A stretch of 42,460 nt of DNA. Source: Verrucomicrobiaceae bacterium UBA2429. Its GTDB lineage: Bacteria; Verrucomicrobiota; Verrucomicrobiia; Verrucomicrobiales; Verrucomicrobiaceae. How positions within the stretch are numbered: the stretch's first letter is position 1; the number at the start of each line of letters is the position of its first letter. The stretch covers positions 1 through 42,460 of the forward strand of contig DDQZ01000079.1 in NCBI GenBank assembly GCA_002343505.1. Direction: 5' to 3'. The position numbers and the translations under genes are program-made. Under the pieces are notes generated by a model. It was given only the letters and a program-made list of their open reading frames with translations, was not told the DNA's origin and searched no databases. This document shows, in pieces, positions 30,588 to 41,000 of the stretch.

Positions 30588-31993
30588 GACGGTGTGGCGA
30601 AGCGTGCGCCGCTGGTCTTGAGCATTGAGAGCAGGCGTTCGCGCAGTTGGGCGGTCAATTCGGGCTGGGAAGTGGCAAGGTTTGCTGTTTCTCCGGGATC
30701 GGTTTCGAGATCGTAGAGCTCGTCGCGATCATCTTCGTCAAAGTGCAGGAGTTTGTGACGGCCCATTCGCACTGCGGAATGCGGGCGCGTCTGGCTGGTG
30801 ACGAAGTCGCTCGTGCCGATGCGCGAGGGTGCCTTTGCGAAGCCTTTTTCAGGATGGTAATACGGGAAATGCCAGAGCAGCGGACGTTCGGGCAGCTTGT
30901 TCGTCGGATCGCGCAGCAGCGATGCGATGCTGACACCATAGACGGCTCCGGTTTGAGCGGAGGCCAGCTCGGCAAACGTCGGCAGCAGATCGCAGCCATG
31001 CACCGGTTCGTTGCAAACCGTTCCGGCGGGCGTGTGGCCCGGCCAGCGCACGATGAACGGCACGCGGATGCCGCCTTCGTAGAGGTTCCATTTGCTGCCG
31101 CGAAGCGGGGTGTTGGCGGTGTAGTTGGGATGGCCGCCGTTGTCGGACATGAAGACGACCAGTGTGTTGTCATGGAGGCCCAAGGCCAGCAGCAGCCCAG
31201 TCAAGCGCCCCACCTCGTAATCCAGCGTCTCCACCATCGCAGCGTATTCAGACCGAATCGCTGGCGAATCCTTCGGCAACTTGGCGCGATACTTTTCAAT
31301 CAGCCAAGGACAGCGGCTATGCACCGGGTCATGCACATAGTAGTGCGACAAATGGAGGAAGAAGCGCTCTTCCCGATGCTTCCGAATGAACCGCAGTGCT
31401 TGGTCAGTGAGCGCATCTTGCGGATACTGCCCATCTTCCACGGCGCTGTCTTTGAGACTCGGGTCACTCTTATACGCATACGGATGCGAACCAAACTCGC
31501 CCGTGCCTTCGGCGAAACCCTGCTGCAGCGGCCCATGGGTGGGCGACCAGCCGAGATAGCCGTTGTGATGCTGGCTGACGTGCCATTTGCCATAGAACCC
31601 CGTCGCGTAGCCTGCGGGCGCGAGCACCTCGGCGAGCGTCGTTTCCTCCAGTGGTAGGTTCAGCGTGTAGGGCGGCGATTGGAGAGGCTGTTTCAGGTCG
31701 GGCACCTTCGGTGAATCCTTCGTGACAAATTCAAAGTTCAACCGCGCCGGTGTCTTGCCGGTGAGGATCGCGGCGCGTGATGCCGAGCAGATCGGCGCGG
31801 GTGCATAGGCCTGTGTGAAGCGCATGCCCTGGCTCGCGAGTCGGTCGAGATTCGGCGTGTGATGGTAGGGATGCCCGTAGCAGGCGAGGTCACTCCACGC
31901 GAGGTCGTCCGAGAGAATAAAGACAATGTTCGGCGGCGCGGCGCCCAGAAGCGCCGAACTGCACACGAGGAATGTCAAAACACGCGCGATCAC
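30578..31993 (-). CDS. Exported S1-family sulfatase, CSASR type (471 aa)
   Basis: A signal peptide (1-18) is followed by PPNIVFILSDDLAWSD (metal-binding DD at 29-30). The signature CSASRAAILTGK gives formylglycine Cys C69; the third motif residue is Ala, a variant accepted by aerobic formylglycine-generating enzymes. GFYGKWHVSQH carries the conserved Lys/His, and FMSDNGG the late metal ligands. The start is GTG at 31993, which overlaps the stop TGA of the upstream sulfatase (GTGA), so translation is coupled. With its neighbour it forms a two-sulfatase operon, probably acting on one sulfated polymer or on adjacent sulfates. Substrate not assigned. Confidence 0.95.
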   Translation of the reverse strand: MIARVLTFLVCSSALLGAAPPNIVFILSDDLAWSDLACYGHPYHHTPNLDRLASQGMRFTQAYAPAPICSASRAAILTGKTPARLNFEFVTKDSPKVPDLKQPLQSPPYTLNLPLEETTLAEVLAPAGYATGFYGKWHVSQHHNGYLGWSPTHGPLQQGFAEGTGEFGSHPYAYKSDPSLKDSAVEDGQYPQDALTDQALRFIRKHREERFFLHLSHYYVHDPVHSRCPWLIEKYRAKLPKDSPAIRSEYAAMVETLDYEVGRLTGLLLALGLHDNTLVVFMSDNGGHPNYTANTPLRGSKWNLYEGGIRVPFIVRWPGHTPAGTVCNEPVHGCDLLPTFAELASAQTGAVYGVSIASLLRDPTNKLPERPLLWHFPYYHPEKGFAKAPSRIGTSDFVTSQTRPHSAVRMGRHKLLHFDEDDRDELYDLETDPGETANLATSQPELTAQLRERLLSMLKTSGARFATPSKP

Positions 31994-33345
31994 TTTTTGC
32001 GGACGGCTTTGGGTGGAGCGATCGGGTAGGCGGGATCAGGCGTCGATGCAGTGGCTAGAATCTCCTTCATCTGCGCCACCACGTCGGGATGCTTCGCGGC
32101 GATGTCCTGTGACTCCGCCTGATCGTAGCGGATGTCGTAGAGTTCGATGGGCTGATCGGTGCCGTTGCGCACGGCCTTCCAGTCGCCCTTGCGCGCCGCC
32201 TGCTTGTACTGGCCGCGGCTGTGGCCGTAGTCCCAGTAGAGGTAGTCGTGCGGCGGTGCCTTGCCGCCTTTCAGCGCGGTGAGAATCGAGTGGCCGTCGA
32301 TGGGGTGCTTGATTTTGGCGCCGACGATCTCGGCCAGCGTCGGCATCACATCCCACTGCGTCCAAATTTCGTCGCTGACCTTGCCCGCAGGCACATGGCC
32401 CGGCCAGCGCACGATCATCGGCACGCGGATGCCGCCTTCGTAGAGATCACGCTTCACGCCACGCAGCGGCCCCGCGCTGTGGAAGAAGGACGGCTTGTGC
32501 TTCGCCTCGGCGGAAGGGCCGTTATCGCTGGAGAAAAAGATGAGCGTGTTGTCGGCGAAGCCCTTTTCGTCGAGCAGGTCCAGCAGGCGGCCGACATCGC
32601 GGTCCAGCATCGTCACCATCGCCGCGTAGTTCTTCTCCACCTGCGGCCAGTCGCGGTCCGTGTAAGGCGCATCGCTCGGCACGATCTGCGATTCGTCCGA
32701 CTTCAGCGGGTAGTCGGACCAGTGCGGCAGCGTCGAGGCATAGTAGAGAAAGAAGGGCCGGTCTCCAGACTCGCGCACAAACTTCAGCGCCCGTTCCGCA
32801 AAGAGATCGGCGGTGTATTGCTGCTTCTTCTCACCACGATTTCCCGGCAGCAGCACGACGCGGTCGTTGTCCCAGAGATGGTCCGGATAATAGAAGTGCG
32901 CCTGGTCCTGATCGACGTGGCCGTAGAAGTCATCAAAGCCCTGGTCGTTCGGTTTGCCCTCCGAGCCATGGATGCCGAGGCTCCATTTGCCCACCGCGCC
33001 CGTTCGATAGCCCGCCTCATGCAGCACCTCCGCCAACGTGATGTCCGCATTCTTCAAAAAGGTGCCGTGCGGGACGTTGTCGCGGACGCGCGCATGGCCG
33101 TTGTGCATGCCCGTCATCAGGCAGCACCGCGATGGGGCACACACCGACGACCCCGCATACACCTGCGTGAAACGCGTCCCGCCTGCGGCAAGCCGGTCGA
33201 GATTCGGCGTCTGGATCAACTTCTGGCCGTAGCAGCCGAGCTCGCCGTAACCCAGATCATCCGCGAGGATGAAGATGATGTTGGGCGGTGCGGCATGCGC
33301 AGAAACAACAACCGACAGGAAGATGACAAGCAGACGAGGGATCAC
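31990..33345 (-). CDS. Exported S1-family sulfatase, CAPSR type (451 aa)
   Basis: A signal peptide (VIPRLLVIFLSVVVSAHA, GTG start) precedes APPNIIFILADDLGYGELG. The signature CAPSRCCLMTG gives the formylglycine Cys at residue 69, counting from the GTG at 33345. GAVGKWSLGIHG and FFSSDNGPS complete the active site. The open frame runs upstream to a GTG at 33402, but that adds residues before a clean signal peptide; the GTG at 33345 is preferred with moderate confidence, lacking a good ribosome-binding site. It is the first gene of the pair; the next sulfatase starts inside its stop codon. No regulator or transporter is adjacent. Confidence 0.92.
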   Translation of the reverse strand: MIPRLLVIFLSVVVSAHAAPPNIIFILADDLGYGELGCYGQKLIQTPNLDRLAAGGTRFTQVYAGSSVCAPSRCCLMTGMHNGHARVRDNVPHGTFLKNADITLAEVLHEAGYRTGAVGKWSLGIHGSEGKPNDQGFDDFYGHVDQDQAHFYYPDHLWDNDRVVLLPGNRGEKKQQYTADLFAERALKFVRESGDRPFFLYYASTLPHWSDYPLKSDESQIVPSDAPYTDRDWPQVEKNYAAMVTMLDRDVGRLLDLLDEKGFADNTLIFFSSDNGPSAEAKHKPSFFHSAGPLRGVKRDLYEGGIRVPMIVRWPGHVPAGKVSDEIWTQWDVMPTLAEIVGAKIKHPIDGHSILTALKGGKAPPHDYLYWDYGHSRGQYKQAARKGDWKAVRNGTDQPIELYDIRYDQAESQDIAAKHPDVVAQMKEILATASTPDPAYPIAPPKAVRKK

Positions 33346-33507
33346 GGGCAAAATGAAGGTTCTGGCACTTGAAGGAGCCGGCCAGTGGATCGAAAACGCC
33401 ACGCTTCAAGGCAACCCTGCACAAATCGCCTTCGTCATCGCAGGATTCCATTGTCCATGCATGAACTGGCGTGCGGATTCTTGACGTGACCAGCCAGATG
33501 CGGCGGT

Positions 33508-35736
33508 TCACGATCCGTCCGGAAACGACTCGTCGGCACGTTGTGGCTTTTCTCGCTGCTCAAACGCCCGGAAGTAGTTCAGCACGGGATAATCGAAACG
33601 GTTGCCGAGGGCTTCCTTGAGCTTGCCGAGGCTTTCCAGGCCGTGCGCAGCAGCGGCATCTCGGATTTCGGCTTCCTCCTCGGCTGTGAAGTAGTCGCGT
33701 GGTTCGGCCTTCAGCTCGCCGTGCTGGATGGCCTGGGAGAGGTGGTTGTGGATGGTGCTGGCGACGAACCCGCGAAGCGAGGCGATTTTTTCGACACCAT
33801 GGCCCTGGCGGTGCAGGCGCAGCGTTTCGAGCGCGGTGCCAGTGAGCCCACCCTCGCTTTTCATCTTCGGCGGCGGCGGTGGCGGCGTTTCGTCGGCAAA
33901 ACGCATCGCTTCATGCGTTTCGAGCCATTCGGAAATCGCGCCCATGAAGACCGCGCCGTAGTCCGCGAGCTTCTGGCTGCCCACGCCGGGCAAGGCGAGG
34001 AAGTCGCGTTCGGTGCGCGGGTAGCGGCGGCACATGTGGCGCAGCGTCGTGTCGCCAAACACGACGTAGGGCGGCACACCGCGCTCGTCGGCCAGTTTTT
34101 TGCGCAGCGCACGCAGCTCGGCGAAAAGCGCCTCATCGCAGGCGATGCTGCCGGCTTTGGCGACTTTGCCGGTACTCGTATCGCTTTTCACCACCACGGG
34201 CACACGCGTGAGCATGACCGGGGTGCGGTTCATGAGCGTGGCGAGGCCCTGTTTCGACAAAGTGAGCGTCTGGAACGTGTCCGGCGAGGCATCAATGTAA
34301 CCGAGCCGCATGAGCTGGCGGCCCAGCGCGGCCCATTCCTCACGCGGCGTGTCCTTGCCGATGCCGTAGGTGCTGAGCTGATCGTGATACCATTTCCGGA
34401 TTTTTTCGGTGTTCGCTCCGGCGAGCACTTCGACGACGTGATTGAGGCCTGTGCTGAAATTGCTCTTCTGCCGGATGCGGAAGATGCAGCTCAGCAGCTT
34501 TTGCGCATGGGTGGTGGCGTCCCAGGTCTCGCGCGGTTGGAGGCAGATGTCGCAGCCGCCGCAGTTGTCGCCCGGCCACTGCTCGCCGAAGTAGTCGAGC
34601 AGCGCCACGCGGCGGCACTCCGCACCCTCGGCGAAGTCCGCCATCATCCGCATTTGCCGTGCGGCGATGTCCGCGGCCTTGGCGTCGGTCATTTCGTCGA
34701 GGAACTTCAAATTGCGCACCAGATCGCCGCGTGAGTAAAGCAGCACGCACTCGCTCGGCAGGCCGTCGCGTCCTGCGCGGCCCGTCTCTTGATAATAGCC
34801 CTCGATGTTCTTCGGCAGATCGGCGTGGATCACATAGCGCACGTCCGGTTTGTTGATGCCCATGCCAAAGGCGATCGTGGCGCAAACGACATGCGCCTCA
34901 TCGCGGATGAACGCCTCCTGATTGGCCGCCCGCTCCTCCGGCTGGAGTCCCGCGTGATACGCCACCGCCTTTACCCCCTCCGCCGAAAGCGCTGCCGCGA
35001 GGCTCTCCGCGCTTTTGCGTGACTGTACATACACAATGCCCGCCTCCTCCGGTCGCTGGCGCACGAACTCATACACTTGCCGTGTTGATTTGGCCTTTGG
35101 CAGGATGCTGTAGCTGAGATTGGGCCGGTTAAAGCTCGCCAGAAAGACCTCCGGCTCATGCAGGTGAAGCTGGCGAATGATTTCTCCCCGCACCTGCTCC
35201 GTCGCCGTGGCCGTGAGTGCGAGAAACGGCACGCCGGGCAGCCTGTCACGCAGCGTGGCGAGCTGGCGGTATTCCGGGCGGAAATCATGCCCCCACTCGC
35301 TGATGCAGTGCGCTTCATCGACGGCGATGGCCGTGACGTTCCAGCGTTGCAGATCGCTGATGAAGCCCTCCATCATCACCCGCTCCGGCGCGGCGTAGAG
35401 CAGCTTGTATTGACCATGCTCCAGCCCCGAGCGCCGCCGCTGTGCCTCGCTGCCGTGGATGGACGAGTTCAAAAATGTCGCCGCCACGCCGCTCGCCGTC
35501 AGCGCATCAACCTGATCCTTCATCAGCGCGATGAGCGGCGAAATGACCAGCGTCAGCCCCTCTCGCGCCAGCGCCGGAAGCTGAAAGCACAGCGACTTGC
35601 CCGCGCCCGTCGGCAAAATGGCCACCACATCCCGATTCGCGAGCGAAGCGTCCATAATCTCCTTTTGGAGCGGGCGGAAGCTGTCGTAGCCGAAGTGTTC
35701 CTTCAGAAGGGTGGCGAGGTCGCTGGTCATGGGCAT
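33508..35736 (-). CDS. recQ: ATP-dependent DNA helicase RecQ (742 aa)
   Basis: Superfamily 2 3'-to-5' DNA helicase in recombination and repair. Walker A is LPTGAGKS (41-48); the DEAH box is at 140-143 in VDEAHCISEWGHDFRPEYR. Helicase motifs IV-VI follow (TGRAGRDGLPSECVLLYS). The zinc-binding RecQ-Ct uses ECRRVALLDYFGEQW and CGGCDIC, then a winged-helix RQC. The HRDC domain is RALRKKLADERGVPPYVVFGDTTLRHM, through LPGVGSQKLADYG. A C-terminal helix-turn-helix (TALETLRLHRQGHGVEKIASLRGFVASTIHNHLSQAI) adds about 130 residues, as in longer RecQ members. The start is ATG 35736 or 35730. A hairpin lies directly before the first ATG, with no Shine-Dalgarno. Confidence 0.96.
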   Translation of the reverse strand: MPMTSDLATLLKEHFGYDSFRPLQKEIMDASLANRDVVAILPTGAGKSLCFQLPALAREGLTLVISPLIALMKDQVDALTASGVAATFLNSSIHGSEAQRRRSGLEHGQYKLLYAAPERVMMEGFISDLQRWNVTAIAVDEAHCISEWGHDFRPEYRQLATLRDRLPGVPFLALTATATEQVRGEIIRQLHLHEPEVFLASFNRPNLSYSILPKAKSTRQVYEFVRQRPEEAGIVYVQSRKSAESLAAALSAEGVKAVAYHAGLQPEERAANQEAFIRDEAHVVCATIAFGMGINKPDVRYVIHADLPKNIEGYYQETGRAGRDGLPSECVLLYSRGDLVRNLKFLDEMTDAKAADIAARQMRMMADFAEGAECRRVALLDYFGEQWPGDNCGGCDICLQPRETWDATTHAQKLLSCIFRIRQKSNFSTGLNHVVEVLAGANTEKIRKWYHDQLSTYGIGKDTPREEWAALGRQLMRLGYIDASPDTFQTLTLSKQGLATLMNRTPVMLTRVPVVVKSDTSTGKVAKAGSIACDEALFAELRALRKKLADERGVPPYVVFGDTTLRHMCRRYPRTERDFLALPGVGSQKLADYGAVFMGAISEWLETHEAMRFADETPPPPPPKMKSEGGLTGTALETLRLHRQGHGVEKIASLRGFVASTIHNHLSQAIQHGELKAEPRDYFTAEEEAEIRDAAAAHGLESLGKLKEALGNRFDYPVLNYFRAFEQREKPQRADESFPDGS

Positions 35737-35795
35737 GGATTCGATAAACCATCGAATCCTGTCCCGGAATGCTTCGATTGCCAGTCGAAGCCGCT
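35737..35795. repeat. Two adjacent palindromic hairpins in the recQ leader
   Basis: GGATTCGAT-AAACC-ATCGAATCC (35737-35759) is a perfect 9-bp hairpin ending at the base before the recQ ATG. GCTTCGA-TTGCCAG-TCGAAGC (35771-35791) is a perfect 7-bp hairpin. The second shares CGATTGCCA, TCG and GCCGCT with the repeat at 4946-5001. The rest of the gap to 36012 shows no gene. Confidence 0.85.
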
Positions 35796-36012
35796 GCTTC
35801 TGCGCGAGCAAATTTACGCCGGCGAAATGAACATGCGCGGACGTGTTTGAGCCGCCTGGGAATGCTCACCAACACTGCCGATGAAACTCGGATCCCGTTT
35901 GCGCCATGCGTCTTGTTTCATGAATCCGGACCGCGGGCCAGGGCATTCGGATCCAGTCTGCGGATGATGAGAAGAACTGGCGGCCCGTCAGAAGCTCTTC
36001 AAACAGCAGCAT

Positions 36013-36444
36013 TCATGGATTTGCAGGGGGAAGCTTGCACGACTGCCAGGCCAGGAAGCGCCATTTGCCATCCTCCAAACGCCAGACGGCGAGATAACTG
36101 AGGACGGAGTCCATGACGCCCTTTTCAGACGCGGCCTGGATGCGCGCGCGACCGCTCACCAGGGCCACGCCGGGCGCGGGGAAGCTGGCTTTTCTCTCCA
36201 CATGGTCATACTCCAGGTAGCGGGTGCGGCCGGAAACGAGGATGTCCACAAACGAGGACTTGGTGTCCACCACTCCATTCGAGTGGGCGTAATGCAGGTT
36301 GTCCGAAAAAATGGCGGAGAGCTTTCCCATGTCGGGCGCCTTCATGGCGGCGATGCGGGCGTCGTCGGCGGCGAGGATTGCGGCCACATCGGCCGCGTGA
36401 AGGGGAAAACCGAGGATGCAAAGCAGTGTGACGATGTGTTTCAT
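36013..36444 (-). CDS. Exported NTF2-like (SnoaL/DUF4440) protein (143 aa)
   Basis: The signal peptide is MKHIVTLLCILGFPLHAA. The remaining residues form one small cone-shaped NTF2-like domain: VAAILAADDARIAAMKAPDMGKLSAIFSDNLHYAHSNGVVDTKSSFVDIL, then VALVSGRARIQ and LSYLAVWRLEDGKWRFLAWQS. This pattern is typical of DUF4440/nuclear transport factor 2 family members. The fold has no fixed function (some are enzymes, others ligand-binding). It lies 24 bp downstream of the Ca/Na antiporter gene on the same strand and may share its transcript. Confidence 0.88.
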   Translation of the reverse strand: MKHIVTLLCILGFPLHAADVAAILAADDARIAAMKAPDMGKLSAIFSDNLHYAHSNGVVDTKSSFVDILVSGRTRYLEYDHVERKASFPAPGVALVSGRARIQAASEKGVMDSVLSYLAVWRLEDGKWRFLAWQSCKLPPANP

Positions 36445-36468
36445 GGATGGTTGGATGGTAATTCGGGG

Positions 36469-37560
36469 TCATTTGCGCGACGCGCGGGCCCGCCATTCAT
36501 AGACCACGGTGATGGCCAGGGTCAGCGCGGTCAGCGGCACGACAAACACCATCATCATCATGCGGTAGCCCGGCAGAGACTCGTGCTTGGTGGCATCAAA
36601 AAAGAGGTACACGACATAGGCGATGTAATAACCGAGAAAAAGCAACCCCTCCCAGCGGCGAATGGTGCAGCCGAAGGTGAAAAAGATGGGCAGGCAAGCC
36701 ACGGCAACAGCCAGCACCACCCAGATGTCAAAATTCAGCGCCGCCTCGGAGACAGGCAGTCCATCGGGCGCGGCGATGGAGCTCAGGCCGAGGACGCAGA
36801 GGATGTTGAAAATGTTGCTGCCGACCACATTGCCGACGGCGATGTCACGCTCCCCTTTCAATGCCGCGATCACCGATGTGGCCACCTCCGGCAGAGAGGT
36901 GCCCGCCGCCACGATGGTCAGGCCGATCACCAGCTCGTTCACTCCCATGGCACGGGCCAGCATTACCGCGCCCTCCACCAGCCAGTGCGAGCCGAGCACC
37001 AGCATGCCAAGACCCGCCGCCACAAAAAAGAGGTTCGTCATGACCGCCTTCGCCCCGCTGTCAGCCCGGCCGAACTCCTCCTCAAAATCCCCCTCCTTGT
37101 CATTTTTTTCCTTCCCGGCCTGGAGAAACAGGAAAACAACATACACGATCAATCCGGACGCAAAAATGACGCCGTCCAGACGGCTGATCAACCGGTCCCG
37201 CGCCAGCAGAAGCAGCAGCGCCGAGCAGGCGATCATGATCGGCACATCGAGCCGCACCAGCTGCCTGGACACCGCCAGCGGTGTGATGACCGCCGACAAT
37301 CCAAGGATGAGCAGCACGTTGAACACATTGCTTCCGAGAACGTTCCCCACCGCAAGGTCCGGCTGCCCCGCCCAGGCGGACTGCACGCTCACCGCCAGTT
37401 CCGGCGAGCTGGTGCCGAAAGCCACCACGGTCAGCCCTATGACCAGCGGCGGAATGCCAAACGCCGCCGCCAGACGCGCGGCGCCGCGCACTAGCAAGTC
37501 CGCGCCGAAAATGAGGAGCGCGAGACCGATGACGAACAAAACGAGCGTGATGAAATCCAT
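36469..37560 (-). CDS. Calcium/sodium antiporter, YrbG/CaCA family (363 aa)
   Basis: Inner-membrane exchanger with about ten membrane segments in two homologous halves. The ion-binding alpha repeats are present: [13 protein letters not shown] with [16 protein letters not shown] in the first half, and [13 protein letters not shown] with [16 protein letters not shown] in the second. Each retains the acidic residue (SSPE, SLPE) needed for cation transport. A charged cytoplasmic loop (about 150-170, [21 protein letters not shown]) joins the halves. Length is slightly above that of E. coli YrbG. The expected role is Ca2+ or other cation export driven by Na+ or H+. It lies next to the broken-gene region; the start is the ATG at 37560. 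Confidence 0.95.
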   Translation of the reverse strand: MDFITLVLFVIGLALLIFGADLLVRGAARLAAAFGIPPLVIGLTVVAFGTSSPELAVSVQSAWAGQPDLAVGNVLGSNVFNVLLILGLSAVITPLAVSRQLVRLDVPIMIACSALLLLLARDRLISRLDGVIFASGLIVYVVFLFLQAGKEKNDKEGDFEEEFGRADSGAKAVMTNLFFVAAGLGMLVLGSHWLVEGAVMLARAMGVNELVIGLTIVAAGTSLPEVATSVIAALKGERDIAVGNVVGSNIFNILCVLGLSSIAAPDGLPVSEAALNFDIWVVLAVAVACLPIFFTFGCTIRRWEGLLFLGYYIAYVVYLFFDATKHESLPGYRMMMMVFVVPLTALTLAITVVYEWRARASRK

Positions 37561-37656
37561 GCAGCCGCGTGCTTAGCCGTCCCCGCCGCAAGCGTCAAGC
37601 CCGCCTCCCTCTTTGCTCGGGCATGGCCTCCCGCGCGTCTCAAACTGAATGCGGTG

Positions 37657-37917
37657 TCAGCCCGCCTTCATCATCCCGGGGATTTGCCTCGTCGCGATGC
37701 CAACCGGACGATCCAGCGGCACGCCGCCGCAGGCGAGCAGGGTGGTGAGCAGATCGCCTTGATTGCCTTTCACCGTGTTGATGAAGCGGCCGGTGTTGAT
37801 TGAGCCGCCGCCTTTGCCGGCAATGATGAAGGGCAGGTTCTCGCGCGTGTGCTTGTTGCCGTCCTCCAGGCCGCTGCCCCACAGCATGATGCAGTTGTCG
37901 AGAAGGCTCGTGATCAC
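37657..37917 (-). pseudogene. 3' fragment of a DUF1552 gene
   Basis: About 87 codons match the C-terminus of DUF1552 proteins (planctomycete/verrucomicrobial exported family): [21 protein letters not shown], then [20 protein letters not shown] and [18 protein letters not shown]. The N-terminal 300 or so residues of the family are missing and no start or signal peptide is present. The likeness stops near 37917, where a different gene fragment begins in another frame. The usual DUF1592 partner is not present. Confidence 0.8.
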
Positions 37918-38096
37918 TGAGGCGCGGTGACCTTCAGATGCACAAAGCGCCGGCCATTACTGCCAGAAGGGATGCTCGTCTTCACCTGCTGCAGGGTGCC
38001 GTCGTCGGAGAGGACTTGCTGCGTGACGCCAGCCGTATTTCTGGATGCGCCCGGGTTCTGCTCTGCGCACCATTTGTGTGCGCAAGCCAGCGGACT
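37914..38096 (-). pseudogene. 3' fragment of an unidentified exported-protein gene
   Basis: In the frame ending at the TGA 37914, residues VTQQVLSDDGTLQQVKTSIP and [16 protein letters not shown] form a typical C-terminal tail of large verrucomicrobial exported proteins. The frame is open up to the stop codon of the delta-60 gene (38097) and, by chance or history, is in phase with it. It has no start and too few residues to be a gene on its own. It appears to be the end of a second gene that was deleted; its stop codon overlaps the DUF1552 fragment. Confidence 0.6.
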
Positions 38097-41000
38097 TTAG
38101 TTTGACTCCAGCCGGAAGAAGGCGGTGTTGTCCGGCACTGTGAACTGGAACTCCAGCCTGCCCTCACCGTTGATGAGCGTCTGCGACGCGCTCATGGGAA
38201 ACAGCGTGAAACTCGCGGGCGCAAGCGTGGTGCTCTTCTCAATGCCCAGCGTGAGTGTGAACACGCCCGTGGCCGGATGCCGCTGGAGGAGCGGCGCGCC
38301 GACGTGGAGCGCCTGCACCTGCGTCGTGGAGAAGTAGCCCGCCGCGTTCGCATTTGTCTCCGCCTTGCCGAGGTTGGAAAAGAGATTCGTCACCAGCGCG
38401 GGCTGGCTCACCTGCCAGTTGAAACCCAGCGCCGTGTAATTGTGCTCCGCCCAGTCGTTCAGCCCGTCGCCGTCCGCATCGGCGGTGGTGGAGTAGGCGT
38501 CGCCCGTGAGCGCGATGTCGAAAGGATTCTCGTTGAGGTCGCTGCTCGCCACATGCAGCGCCGCCGTGCGTGTGCTGCTGATCGTGCCGGTGGGAGTGAA
38601 GGTCACGGTGAAGGTCGTGCTGCCGCCGATGGCGACGGTGGTGCTCATGCCACTCGTGCTCACGACATAGTTGCCCGAGTGTGTTCCATCCACCGTCACG
38701 GCGATGCCCGCGAGCGGCGCGGTGCCGGTGTTCTTGATGGTGAAAGTCTTCGCGTTGCTGCTACCGATGGCCACCGCGCCGTAGCCGATGCTCGCGCTGC
38801 CATCCACGAGGTTCGTGCCCGCCGGCTGCTCCAATCCGATCTCCGGCGTCACGCCCGTGCCGGTGAGCGCGATGTCGAAGGGATTCTCATCCACGTCATT
38901 GCTGGCGATGTGGATAGCCGCCGCGCGCGCGCCCAGCGCACCGGGCGCGAAGGTCACCGTGAAGGTCGTGCTGCCGCCCGCTGAGACCGGCGTGCTGATG
39001 GCGGACACCGTGAAGTCCGCCGCGTTCGTCCCGTCCTTGGTAATGGCGAGATTGCGCAGCGGCGTCGTGCCCGTATTACGCACGGTGAAGGTCTTCACCG
39101 CGTTGCTGTCCAGCAGCACATCGCCATAACCCACACTCGCCGCGTCATCCACGAGGTCCAACCCCACCGGCTCCTCTACCACGATCTCCGGATCAATGAG
39201 CGTGGTGAAGGTCATGTCCATGCCGTAGCTGGTGCCGCCCGCGTTCTGCGCTACGATGCGGTAGTGATACAGCGTGCCGTCCAGCAGACCGGTGACAGCC
39301 TGGTTCACCGCTATCGGGTTAAGCCCGGCACCGGGGTTTTGAGCTGCCGTGCTCGTGCCATAACTCGTGGTCGTGCCGTATTCAAACCACGCCGTGGTGG
39401 CGAGGCCGGCGGGATTAGCGGTGCCGTTGAGCGTGGCACCGGAGGTGGTGGCCGCGCTCGCCGCCTGCGTCACGGCCACCGGCGGGATGGAGTCGCCATA
39501 ATACCGTGCGATGGCAAAATCAAAGCCGGAGGCCGTCTGCGCACCGCCCACCACGAGGATGCCGCCATTGCTCTGCACCGCGAGATTCATGCCGTAGTCG
39601 TTACCGGTGCCGATTGGGGTGGTCACGATGGCTGATCCCCGGAAACTGGCATCCAGGCTGCCATTGGCGTTGTAGCGGGCGATGGCGAAATCCTCATTGG
39701 CATTGAACACATGTCCTGCCACGAGGATTTTCCCGTCACCTTGCAGCGCTGCGGCATTGCTCACATCAGCCCCCACGCCGACAGCGGTTATCACATAACC
39801 CGCCCCACTTCCAAAAGTGCTGTCCAGCGCTCCTGCTGAGGTCAGTCGCACCAGCGCTATGTCTTGATGATCGTCACTGACGTTGGAGATGCCGCTGATC
39901 ACGATCCTGCCATCCGGCTGGACAGCGAGCCCGCGCCCGGACTCGCTGCTGCCGCCGAGGTGAAAGACCGCCTTGCCACCGCTGCCAAAACCAGTGTCCA
40001 GACTGCCGTTGGCGTTGTAACGGACGACACCGATATCGTAACCCGGAGTGGTGCCACTGTAGGTGTCCCCCACCATCAGAATCTTGCCATCTGCCTGCAC
40101 CACCACGCGCTGGCCGCTGTCCTCAGCGGAGCCAAAGGCGGTCATCACCTTGCCGGTGGTGTTGAAGGAGGTGTCCAGCGTGCCGTCTGGATTGTAGCGG
40201 GCCAGGGCATAGTCATAGTTGCTGCCATTCCAGGCCCGGCCAGCCACCACGATCTTGCCGTCACCTTGCAGCGCCATGCCCTGGATGGCCTCATCACCCG
40301 CGCCGATGCCGGTCACCACCTTGCCAGTGCCGTTGAAGCTGGTGTCCAGAGTCCCATCGGGCAGCAGGCGCACCAAGGCGAAATCACCATCATTGGAGAC
40401 ACCCGCTGATCTGCCGGCAATCACGATTTTGCCATCGCTTTGCACCACGACAGCCCGGCAGGAGTCGTTGTTGCCGCCGAAGGTGACTGCCACCTTGCCG
40501 GTGCCGTTGAAGCTGGTGTCCAGCGTGCCATTGGGCAGCAGGCGCACCACGGCCATGTCCAGATTGCTGCCATTGTTGCTGTCCCCAGCCACCACGATCC
40601 TGCCGTCCGGTTGCAACGTCACACTGGTGGCAAAATGGTAGGTTCCCCCGCCTACTGCCAGTGTCTTGGTTCCATTGCTGCCAAAGGCCGGGTCAAGGTC
40701 ACCCGTGCCTGCGGAGAAAAAGGTGCCATCGGTTGTGTTCGACGTGCCGGAGCTGTTCGTGGCCGTGAGACGATAATGGTAAATGGTGCCTGGCTGCAGA
40801 CCGGTGAGATTCGTGCTCACGTTTTGCGGGCTGGTGCCGTTGGACGGGGAGAGTGTCACCGGAATGTTAGTCCCGTAGCTGGTTGTCAGCCCGTATTGAA
40901 ACTGCGCAGTGGTGGCGAAGCCACTGGGATTGACGGTGCCATTGATGGTTTGTCTGGTGATCTGCCGGTTCGTCGTGGCTGTCAATGCGACCACAGGCAG

